Part shown: piece by piece, positions 24,313 through 30,496 of the stretch
Position numbering within the stretch: the first letter of the stretch is position 1
How the letters are laid out: the number at the start of each line of letters is the position of its first letter
Assembly (NCBI GenBank): GCA_947624565.1
Contig: CANQKX010000015.1
Span: forward strand, 1 to 32,500
Reading direction: 5' to 3'
DNA: 32,500 nt
Source of the DNA: an uncultured Bacilli bacterium
GTDB lineage: Bacteria; Bacillota_I; Bacilli_A; RF39; UBA660
Translations under genes and position numbers: made by a program
The notes under the pieces: model-generated
Seen by the model: only the letters and a program-made list of their open reading frames with translations
What the model was told of the DNA's origin: nothing
The model's database searches: none

Positions 24313-24654
24313 ATGGCTTATAGAAAATTAGGTAGAGATAATAAACATAGACGTGCTATGCTTGCCAATTTAACAAAAGCAGTTATTATTAATGAGTCTA
24401 TTGAAACTACAGAAACTAGAGCTAAAGAAGTAAGAAAATTTGTAGATAAAATGATTACTTATGCTAAAAAAGGTGATTTAGTTTCAAGAAGAAAAGCATA
24501 TGCATTCTTGCATAATGATAAAGCATGCGTTGAAAAATTATTTAACGATTTAGCTAAACGTTATGAAGGAAGAAATGGTGGATATACTAGAATAATTAAA
24601 TTCAGTGAAAGAAAAGGAGACGATGCATTAGTTGTTGTACTACAATTAGTATAA
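24313..24654 (+). CDS. rplQ: 50S ribosomal protein L17
   Basis: A 113-residue protein. [44 protein letters not shown] (split over 36-60), and [25 protein letters not shown] are diagnostic. L17 surrounds the tunnel exit with L32 and L22. Last gene of the block: its last eleven codons and stop form the 5' part of the terminator. Ribosome binding site AGGAGGT. Confidence 0.98.
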   Translation: MAYRKLGRDNKHRRAMLANLTKAVIINESIETTETRAKEVRKFVDKMITYAKKGDLVSRRKAYAFLHNDKACVEKLFNDLAKRYEGRNGGYTRIIKFSERKGDDALVVVLQLV

Positions 24655-24673
24655 CAATGCATCTTTTTTTTTT
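24622..24673 (+). terminator. Terminator of the ribosomal block, overlapping the rplQ 3' end
   Basis: GATGCATT (24622-24629) pairs with AATGCATC (24656-24663), extended inward by GTT/AAC after one bulged base, and is followed by ten T. The 5' arm is rplQ coding sequence and the stop codon (24652-24654) is in the inner stem region. Confidence 0.85.
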
Positions 24674-24692
24674 ATAAATAAAACAATACTAA

Positions 24693-24721
24693 TTGACATA
24701 AATCAAATAAATTGATATACT
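24693..24721 (+). promoter_or_regulatory. Strong promoter for the coiled-coil protein operon
   Basis: TTGACA (24693-24698), a 17-base spacer and TATACT (24716-24721) with TGA just before give a perfect -35 and an extended -10. Expected transcript start near 24728, leader about 25 bases. Confidence 0.85.
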
Positions 24722-24752
24722 TAATAAAGAATAGAATAGGAAGGTGTTGGCA

Positions 24753-25838
24753 ATGGAATCAATGGATGAAATAATTGATTTAGACGAACTTCAGGAAGGT
24801 ACTATTGATGAAACCTTAAAAGAATTTATATCAAAAGATGAAGATGTAGCTGAATTATTAAAGAAAAAATTAGATGAATTAAGTTTAGAAGAAGAAAAAT
24901 TATCTAATAAAGAAGATGAAGTAAAAAAATTAGAAGAATCAAATAGAGAAAAAATTAGTTCTAATGCATCTGCTGATGAGTTAATTGAAATTGCTGGCAA
25001 ATTAAAAGATGCAGAAAAAGAACTACAAGAAATAACAGAAAATATTAAAACTTTAGAAACAGAAAAAGAAGAATTAATAAATACTAAAAAAGATATTGAA
25101 AAATCTAAGCAAGAATATATAAAAACATTAGAATCTACTAATTCTAATTATGAAGAACAATTAAAAAGAATATCAGAAGCAATTGAAGTTTGTTCAAATC
25201 CTGCGTTAAAACAAGTTTTAAATGATGTAAAACAGGAAAAAGAAAAAGAATTAACAAGTTTACAAGAAAAAAGAAATGATCAACTTAAAGTTGTTTTGAA
25301 TGAATATGATAATTCTGAAGAAAATAATGAAGATTCTAAAATTATGGTAAGTCAACAAGATGATTCAAAAGAGTCTAATGAAAATGTAATTTTACCAACT
25401 GTTGAATCTTACGAAGAGCCTGAAAAAAATGATATTCCGTTAACAAATAATGTAGTTTTACCAACTATTGAATCTGATGAAGTAAATATTGAATCACCAA
25501 AAGAAGAAGTAGTTTTGGATAATGAAAATATAGATAATAATGAAAATAATATAGAAGAAAAAAATGAATCTTCTGTAATTGATATAGATTCAATTTTATC
25601 TAAATTAGAATCAGAAAATAAAGATATTAATTTTAATTCAGATTTAAATGTTATTAATACTGATGATTTAGTTGTACCTGATGTAAATATATCAGATTTA
25701 AATAATGAATCTAAAGTAAAAATTATTTTTGAAAAAAATGTACCAACTGATGTAGTAAAAGATATATATTCTTCAAGTAAAGTTATGCCAGTTATATATG
25801 ATTTTTTAGATAATAAAGATTCAAAGGAGGCATATTAG
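24753..25838 (+). CDS. Long coiled-coil cytoplasmic protein with an acidic disordered tail, unknown function
   Basis: A 361-residue protein. Residues 1-25 are acidic, about 30-185 are coiled coil (ELLKKKLDELSLEEEKL, then EKELQEITENIKTLETEKEEL), and 186-290 are disordered and acidic. A short repeat occurs twice: NVILPTVES (211-219) and NVVLPTIES (233-241), also nearly identical as DNA. The end (about 320-355, SKVKIIFEKNVPTDVVKDIY) looks folded. There is no signal peptide or membrane helix. The ATG at 24753 has GGAAGGTG 6 bases upstream; GTG and TTG codons just before it are inside or next to that site. A strong promoter drives it, so it is probably abundant. No family recognised; a structural or scaffold role is inference. 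Confidence 0.65.
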   Translation: MESMDEIIDLDELQEGTIDETLKEFISKDEDVAELLKKKLDELSLEEEKLSNKEDEVKKLEESNREKISSNASADELIEIAGKLKDAEKELQEITENIKTLETEKEELINTKKDIEKSKQEYIKTLESTNSNYEEQLKRISEAIEVCSNPALKQVLNDVKQEKEKELTSLQEKRNDQLKVVLNEYDNSEENNEDSKIMVSQQDDSKESNENVILPTVESYEEPEKNDIPLTNNVVLPTIESDEVNIESPKEEVVLDNENIDNNENNIEEKNESSVIDIDSILSKLESENKDINFNSDLNVINTDDLVVPDVNISDLNNESKVKIIFEKNVPTDVVKDIYSSSKVMPVIYDFLDNKDSKEAY

Positions 25839-25842
25839 AATA

Positions 25843-26088
25843 ATGGATAAAAAAATATTAAAATTAGAAAATAATAAAGAATATTTTGTAATTGGAGAAA
25901 CCATTCAAAATGATATAAACTATTTACTTATAATGAATGTTGATAGTGAATATGATGTTAAAATAGTTAAGAAATTTTCAGTTGATAACGAAGATTATAT
26001 AATCGATTTAGAAGATAAACAACTAGTTGATAGTTTAAAAGATACATTTAAGAAAACAATTGATGAAGAAAAAAATCAATTTGCATAA
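25843..26088 (+). CDS. Small acidic protein, possibly DUF1292-like
   Basis: An 81-residue acidic protein with the pattern of a small beta-barrel: LKLENNKEYFVIGETIQNDI, YLLIMNVDSEYDVKIVKKFS, then DNEDYIIDLEDKQLVDSLKDTF as an acidic helix. This layout (strand, Tyr/Leu-rich strand, acidic end) resembles DUF1292 proteins, but I cannot confirm it. It is co-transcribed with the upstream coiled-coil gene: the two are 4 bases apart, and AAAGGAGG lies inside the upstream gene 12 bases before the ATG. The terminator follows 9 bases after the stop. A joint role is inferred from linkage. Confidence 0.55.
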   Translation: MDKKILKLENNKEYFVIGETIQNDINYLLIMNVDSEYDVKIVKKFSVDNEDYIIDLEDKQLVDSLKDTFKKTIDEEKNQFA

Positions 26089-26097
26089 AAAAATAAG

Positions 26098-26127
26098 GAA
26101 AATTATTAATATTAATTTTCTTTTTTT
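26098..26127 (+). terminator. Terminator after the coiled-coil operon
   Basis: GAAAATTA (26098-26105) pairs with TAATTTTC (26113-26120) across a 7-base loop, followed by seven T. It separates the two-gene unit from the ABC genes. Confidence 0.7.
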
Positions 26128-26138
26128 AATTTTTTTTG

Positions 26139-26144
26139 TATAAT
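26139..26144 (+). promoter_or_regulatory. -10 element of the ABC/truA operon
   Basis: TATAAT lies about 38 bases before the ABC start codon, directly after the preceding terminator. TG precedes it without the extra base; no -35 is evident in the T-rich region. Confidence 0.5.
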
Positions 26145-26176
26145 AATAACTAAATAATTTATATGGAAGTGTTATG

Positions 26177-26959
26177 ATGAATTATATATCTATTAAAAAT
26201 TTGAATTTTAGTTATGGTAAAAGAAAAATATTTAATAATATAAATATTGATATTAAAAAAGGTAGTTTTGTAGCAGTGACATCTCCAAATTCTTCTGGTA
26301 AAACTACATTACTTAAGATAATGTATGCTAGTATAGATACATGTGCAGACATATTAATTGAAAATAAACCATTAACTAAAAAACGAATAGAAGAGTATAA
26401 AAATGACATAACATTATTTGTCCCATATATAAGATTTTACTCAAGTACTATATTAGATGAATTATTGATTTCAGCAAAAAAAGAAAATATTAATGATATA
26501 GAAAAATTATTAAAGGAATTTAATTTATATAAATATATAAATGAATCTCCATTAAAATTAAGTTATATTGATTGTCAAAAATTAAATTTAATAAAAGCTA
26601 TATTAAATAATTCAAAATTATTATTAATAGATGATATATTTTCATATTTTGATAAATATTCAAAAATAGAATTTATTGGATTCTTAAAAAAATACCAAAT
26701 TGATATGAATATGACAATAGTATATGCAACATGCAATCTAGATGATATTATTTTTTGTGATAAAGTAATAATGATTAATAAAGGTGAATTATTATATGAT
26801 GGTTCTGTTGATAAAATTTATTCAGATGAAAAAATTTTAAAAGAATCAAAAATTAACATACCATTGTTAAATCAATTAATAGATAAATTAAAATTATATG
26901 ATCTTATTAATAATGATACTTGTACAATAGATGAAGTGGTGGATGAAATATGCAGATAA
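26177..26959 (+). CDS. Degenerate ABC ATPase in the EcfA1 position
   Basis: A 260-residue ABC ATPase-like protein, placed where ecfA1 lies in Bacilli (rplQ-ecfA1-ecfA2-ecfT-truA). The fold is clear: start ISIKNLNFSYGKRKIFNNIN, Walker A S36-P-N-S-S-G-K-T-T44 with the lysine kept but the first Gly replaced by Ser. The Q-loop Gln is not seen (LFVPYIRF), the signature is LSYIDCQ instead of LSGGQ, Walker B is LLLIDD (Asp153 where Glu is usual), and the H-loop His is Cys186 in YATCNLDD. The C-terminal IPLLNQLIDKLK extension is typical of EcfA. It may bind ATP but is likely impaired in hydrolysis. Start 26177 is preferred over 26174 for spacing. Overlaps the next gene by 10 bases. Confidence 0.75.
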   Translation: MNYISIKNLNFSYGKRKIFNNINIDIKKGSFVAVTSPNSSGKTTLLKIMYASIDTCADILIENKPLTKKRIEEYKNDITLFVPYIRFYSSTILDELLISAKKENINDIEKLLKEFNLYKYINESPLKLSYIDCQKLNLIKAILNNSKLLLIDDIFSYFDKYSKIEFIGFLKKYQIDMNMTIVYATCNLDDIIFCDKVIMINKGELLYDGSVDKIYSDEKILKESKINIPLLNQLIDKLKLYDLINNDTCTIDEVVDEICR

Positions 26960-27717
26960 GCTTAAAAAATGTTTCTTATAAAACAATAAAAAATATAAAT
27001 CTTGATATTGAAGATAATAAAATAACTGGTATAATTTCTAATAGTATTGATGAATTAAATGATTTAAATGAATTAATCTATGAAAATAAGAAAGAAACAG
27101 GAGTTATAAAATACGCTTTTAAGTATGATAAAAGAAAAATAGGTTTAGTTTCAATTAAACAATGTATTAATATGATTAGTGGCAATTTAAAAGAATTTTT
27201 TTTACTAAAAGCAAAGGAGTTAAATTTTAATATTGATAATTTAGATGAAGTATTAAAAAATGTTGGACTTTCTAGTAGTATTTTAAAACTTGATTTGTCT
27301 GAATTAAGTACAAGTGAAAAAATAAAAATTTTATTTTCAATTACATTATTATGTAATACGGATATTATACTTCTTGATAATATTTTTTCCCAATTAGATT
27401 ATAAATCTAAAGACAAAATTTTTAAAATATTAACTAGATTAAAATTTGAACATAAAACGATATTAATATCATCTCTTGATATTGATCTTGTTTATGAACT
27501 TATAGATAATATCGTTATAATAGATAATAAAAATGTACTAATTAGTTCAGAAAAATATTCAGCATTTAATGATAAAAAAATTTCTAGTAATAAGTTAATA
27601 AAAAAACCATTAATAGTTGAAATTACTAATAAAATATATGAAAAAAACAATATAAAGTTGGGTAAAAATGATAATATAAATGAATTAATAAAAGCAATAT
27701 ATAGAGAAATAAGGTGA
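26950..27717 (+). CDS. Highly degenerate ABC ATPase-like protein in the EcfA2 position
   Basis: A 255-residue protein. The ABC framework is recognisable: ISLKNVSYKTIKNINLDIEDNKITGIIS at the front, LSELSTSEKIKILFSITLL in place of the signature helix, IILLDNIFSQLD in place of Walker B plus D-loop, and KTILISSLDIDLVYELIDNIVII. But Walker A is gone (SNSIDELND where GxxGxGKST is expected), the catalytic Glu is Asn144, and the H-loop His is Leu176. ATP hydrolysis by this subunit is not expected. The frame is uninterrupted with normal codon use, so it is not a fresh pseudogene. It overlaps the upstream ABC gene by 10 bases; truA starts 5 bases after its TGA stop, leaving no room for ecfT. Confidence 0.7.
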   Translation: MQISLKNVSYKTIKNINLDIEDNKITGIISNSIDELNDLNELIYENKKETGVIKYAFKYDKRKIGLVSIKQCINMISGNLKEFFLLKAKELNFNIDNLDEVLKNVGLSSSILKLDLSELSTSEKIKILFSITLLCNTDIILLDNIFSQLDYKSKDKIFKILTRLKFEHKTILISSLDIDLVYELIDNIVIIDNKNVLISSEKYSAFNDKKISSNKLIKKPLIVEITNKIYEKNNIKLGKNDNINELIKAIYREIR

Positions 27718-27721
27718 GTAT

Positions 27722-28462
27722 ATGACTAGATATTTAATAAATTTTTCTTATGATGGATCAAATTATAATGGTTATCAGAAACAAAAAGGATTAAATACTA
27801 TTCAAGGTAAAATTGAAGATGCACTTAAATATATAAATAATAAAGATACAAAATTTTCAGCATCAGGAAGAACTGATGCTTTTGTTCATGCTAATAATCA
27901 ATTTGGTCATGTCGATATTGATGTAAATATAACTGAGAATAAGTTAAAAAGGGCATTAAATAGTTTACTTCCTGATGATATATATGTTAAAAGTGCGAAA
28001 AAGGTAAATGATGATTTTCATTGTAGATATATGGTAAAAGAAAAACAATACATTTATATAATTAATATGGGAGAATTTAATCCTATTGAAAGAAAATATG
28101 TATATCAATTTTGTAATAAATTAAATTTATATAAAATGAAAAAAGCATTAAAATATATAAAAGGTACTCATGATTTTGAAAAATTTTCATCAAATGAACA
28201 TAAAGAAAAAAATACAGTTAGAAGTATTTATACTGCAAAAATTAAAAAAAGAAAGAATTATTTAATTTTTTCTTTTTCCGGTAATGGTTTTTTAAAATAT
28301 ATGGTTAGAATAATAGTAGGAGTATTAATTCAAATAGGTTCAAATAAGATGAATCCGTCAGATATTAAGCAGATATTTAGTGGAGATTATAAATTTAAAT
28401 ATAAAAAAATAGCTCCACCAGAAGGTTTATATTTAAATAATGTAAAATACAAAAAAATATAG
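27722..28462 (+). CDS. truA: tRNA pseudouridine(38-40) synthase
   Basis: A 246-residue TruA of normal length. It begins YLINFSYDGSNYNGYQKQ, has TIQGKIEDAL, the catalytic Asp52 in SGRTDAFVHA, FHCRYMVKEKQYIYII near 100, and the C-terminal GNGFLKYMVRIIVGVLIQIG. The enzyme makes pseudouridine at positions 38-40 of the tRNA anticodon arm. The ribosome binding site AAGGTGAG overlaps the end of the preceding ABC gene, supporting co-transcription. In many Bacilli truA is followed by rplM-rpsI; here a leftward gene follows. Confidence 0.95.
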   Translation: MTRYLINFSYDGSNYNGYQKQKGLNTIQGKIEDALKYINNKDTKFSASGRTDAFVHANNQFGHVDIDVNITENKLKRALNSLLPDDIYVKSAKKVNDDFHCRYMVKEKQYIYIINMGEFNPIERKYVYQFCNKLNLYKMKKALKYIKGTHDFEKFSSNEHKEKNTVRSIYTAKIKKRKNYLIFSFSGNGFLKYMVRIIVGVLIQIGSNKMNPSDIKQIFSGDYKFKYKKIAPPEGLYLNNVKYKKI

Positions 28463-28479
28463 ATAATAAATATCTATAT
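28451..28479 (-). terminator. Terminator of the leftward DUF378 gene, overlapping the truA 3' end
   Basis: A perfect 9-bp stem (28457-28465 with 28471-28479) and a 5-base loop are followed, on the minus strand, by a run of T (complement of 28451-28457). The truA stop TAG (28460-28462) is within the stem. No U-tract is present for the plus strand, so truA transcripts may end differently. Confidence 0.75.
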
Positions 28480-28480
28480 C

Positions 28481-28687
28481 TTAATCGTGATTTTCTATTG
28501 TATCAACAAGTAATTTTAGATTTATTATTCCACAAATACCAACTATTATATATATAATCTTGGTAAATAAACTATCGGCACCACCAAATATTAGTGCTAC
28601 TAAGTTAAAGTCGAATAAACCTATTAATCCCCAGTTTATTGCACCTATTATAGTTAATGTTAATGCAATTGCTTGTAATGTTTTCAT
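28481..28687 (-). CDS. DUF378 small membrane protein
   Basis: A 68-residue protein with two hydrophobic helices (about 4-26 and 41-62). MKTLQAIALTLTIIGAINWG and the following LIGLFDFNLVALIFGG match DUF378, with the conserved GAINWGL and a short loop around Phe-Asp-Leu-Val. Function unknown; a small membrane protein of about 65-75 residues is usual. ATG at 28687 has AAAGGAGG upstream. It is leftward and stands alone between truA and the lipoprotein gene. Confidence 0.8.
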   Translation of the reverse strand: MKTLQAIALTLTIIGAINWGLIGLFDFNLVALIFGGADSLFTKIIYIIVGICGIINLKLLVDTIENHD

Positions 28688-28771
28688 ATTTTTCCTCCTT
28701 TAAATTATTTCATTATTTATATTAAACAAAAAAAATAAAATTATTCATGAATATTTAATATTTTCAAATAA

Positions 28772-28777
28772 TATAAT
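28772..28777 (+). promoter_or_regulatory. -10 element for the LolA/GerS-like lipoprotein gene
   Basis: TATAAT ends about 30 bases before the TTG start at 28808. Its expected transcript start (near 28784) lies downstream of the ATG at 28781, which supports the TTG as the real start. No good -35. Confidence 0.45.
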
Positions 28778-28807
28778 TAAATGAAAAATGAAGAAGAGGT
28801 GAAATTT

Positions 28808-29851
28808 TTGAAAAAAATATTTTTTATTGTAGTTATTTTGAGTTTGTTTCTTCTAACTGGATGTGGAAAGTACAACGAAAAAAGTATAGTTAAAGAGATA
28901 AATAAAAAAATAAATTCAATGACAGGTTATCAAGTAGAAGGAGATATGGAAATTTATAATGGTGAAGATGTATATAAATATGATGTTATATCGTCTTATG
29001 AAAATGATAATTATAGAGTAAGTTTAACAAACAAATCAAATAATCATGAACAAATAATACTTAGAAATGCTGATGGAGTATATGTTTTAACACCATCATT
29101 AAATAAAAGTTTCAAATTTCAAAGTAATTGGCCAAATAATAGTTCTCAAGTTTATATACTTCAATCACTCCAAAATGACATGAATGAAGATGAATCATTA
29201 AAATTAGAACAATCAGATAATGGTTATATGTTAACATTAAAATTAGCAAATTCTAATAATAAAAATTTAGTATCACAAAAAATATATTTAGATAAAAAAC
29301 TTAATTTTACAAAAGTAGAAGTATTCGATGAACTTGGAAATAAACAAATAAAAATGAATTTTAAATCAGTAGATACAAAAGCAACATTTAATAATAAGTA
29401 TTTCTCTACAAGCGAAAATATGAAAACTTCAGAAGATACAAGCAATAATGAAAATGATAGTAATAGTAAAAATAATAATAGTAAGACAGAAAAATCAGAT
29501 GAAACAACTATATTGGAGGAATCTATTTATCCTATGTATTTACCAAGTGGTACATATTTAAGTGAAGAAGAAAGTGTATCAAAAGAAGATGGTGATAGAA
29601 TAATAATGACATTTGCTGGAGAATCTCCTTTTATACTAGTAGAAGAAAGTATTGCATCAACACAAGAAATGGAGATAATACCTGTAAATGGAGAACCAAC
29701 AATGTTAATGGATACAATAGGAGCATTATCAGAATCATCTGTAAATTTTATATCAAATGGTGTTGAATATTATATTGCTTCTGAAAGTTTAACTACACAA
29801 GAAATTATACAGGTAGCTGAATCAATCAATTCGATTCCTGTAATGAAATAG
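28808..29851 (+). CDS. Lipoprotein with a LolA/GerS-like domain and DUF4367-like C-terminus
   Basis: A 347-residue lipoprotein. The TTG at 28808 gives a clean signal (Lys-rich, hydrophobic, lipobox LTGC with Cys19) and has AGAGGTG 7 bases upstream; the in-frame ATG at 28781 has no ribosome binding site. Residues 25-200 have the alternating strand pattern of a LolA-like lipid-binding fold (GYQVEGDMEIYNGEDVYKYD, NYRVSLTNKSNNHEQIILRN, GVYVLTPSLNKSFKFQSNWP). This is the layout of YdcC and GerS-type lipoproteins of Firmicutes. A Ser/Asn/Thr linker (203-232) leads to a C-terminal domain of DUF4367 style. A role in cell envelope or germination is family-based; here it is inference. Confidence 0.65.
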   Translation: MKKIFFIVVILSLFLLTGCGKYNEKSIVKEINKKINSMTGYQVEGDMEIYNGEDVYKYDVISSYENDNYRVSLTNKSNNHEQIILRNADGVYVLTPSLNKSFKFQSNWPNNSSQVYILQSLQNDMNEDESLKLEQSDNGYMLTLKLANSNNKNLVSQKIYLDKKLNFTKVEVFDELGNKQIKMNFKSVDTKATFNNKYFSTSENMKTSEDTSNNENDSNSKNNNSKTEKSDETTILEESIYPMYLPSGTYLSEEESVSKEDGDRIIMTFAGESPFILVEESIASTQEMEIIPVNGEPTMLMDTIGALSESSVNFISNGVEYYIASESLTTQEIIQVAESINSIPVMK

Positions 29852-29855
29852 TTAT

Positions 29856-29899
29856 AAATAGATAATTTGTTATTTCGTTAATAAATTATCTATTTTTTT
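29856..29899 (+). terminator. Strong terminator after the LolA/GerS-like gene
   Basis: AAATAGATAATTT (29856-29868) pairs with AAATTATCTATTT (29883-29895); four more pairs inside (GTTA/TAAT, one G-U) close a TTTCGT loop, giving 17 bp. A T-run follows to 29899. Confidence 0.85.
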
Positions 29900-29910
29900 A
29901 TTTTTAAATA

Positions 29911-29919
29911 TGGTATAAT
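29911..29919 (+). promoter_or_regulatory. Extended -10 promoter for the thioredoxin-fold-like gene
   Basis: TGGTATAAT is a perfect extended -10; TATAAT starts 22 bases before the ATG at 29936, so the predicted leader is about 10 bases. Confidence 0.65.
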
Positions 29920-29935
29920 TAATATGGTGATATTA

Positions 29936-30475
29936 ATGAGTAAAAAGAATATTATTAAAAATATAGATAGAAAAAATAAAAATTCTAGTAGTAATGAAAC
30001 GAAAGATAATTATTTTAGATTTGTAACAACACTTGCGGTTTTATTATTAGTATTTGTTATTTCATATTTAATAATAGGTATATTTATTACAAAAGAGATA
30101 GATTTTAAAAATGATGATACACAGGAAAAAGAAGAAGTATCTGTTGATAATGAAACTATTATGATTGGTCAATTGTTTGATCAAAAAGAAAATGAATATT
30201 ATGTTTTGATATATGATTTTTCTGATGAGGTGTTATCAGTATCTTCATGGCTTTCAGTTTATGAAAATAGTTCAAATAGTTTACCTGTATATAAGGTTGA
30301 TTCATCCAAAAAGTTTAATTCAAAATATATAGTAAAAGAAAATTCAAATAGTGAAGCAAAAACTCTTAGTGAATTAAAAGTTATATCTCCAACATTAATA
30401 AAAATAACTAATGATAATATTTCAGAGTATGTTGAAGGTGAAGAAAATATAAAAAATGTATTTAAAAATAATTAA
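29936..30475 (+). CDS. Membrane-anchored thioredoxin-fold-like protein without CXXC
   Basis: A 179-residue protein: a basic N-terminus (1-20), one membrane helix (30-51), and an extracytoplasmic domain. The pattern EYYVLIYDFSDEVLS, a strand ending in VYKVDSS, and SPTLIKITNDNISEYVEGEENI (Pro152 as a possible cis-Pro) resembles the thioredoxin fold, but there is no Cys in the protein, so no redox role is expected. The start is the ATG at 29936 rather than the one at 29924, because the latter overlaps the only ribosome binding site (GGTGA). The S41 protease gene follows 21 bases later, suggesting linkage. The family is not recognised. Confidence 0.55.
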   Translation: MSKKNIIKNIDRKNKNSSSNETKDNYFRFVTTLAVLLLVFVISYLIIGIFITKEIDFKNDDTQEKEEVSVDNETIMIGQLFDQKENEYYVLIYDFSDEVLSVSSWLSVYENSSNSLPVYKVDSSKKFNSKYIVKENSNSEAKTLSELKVISPTLIKITNDNISEYVEGEENIKNVFKNN

Positions 30476-30496
30476 TTATAGAAAGAGGATGGAAAA

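Noticed and set aside
26950-27717. Second ABC gene as a frameshifted pseudogene
   Set aside because: The frame is unbroken over 255 residues, overlaps its neighbours in normal operon fashion, and keeps the ABC strand and helix order.
28781-28807. ATG start nine codons upstream for the LolA/GerS-like lipoprotein
   Set aside because: There is no ribosome binding site before it, it lies at or upstream of the expected transcript start, and it would put acidic residues ahead of a clean lipoprotein signal.
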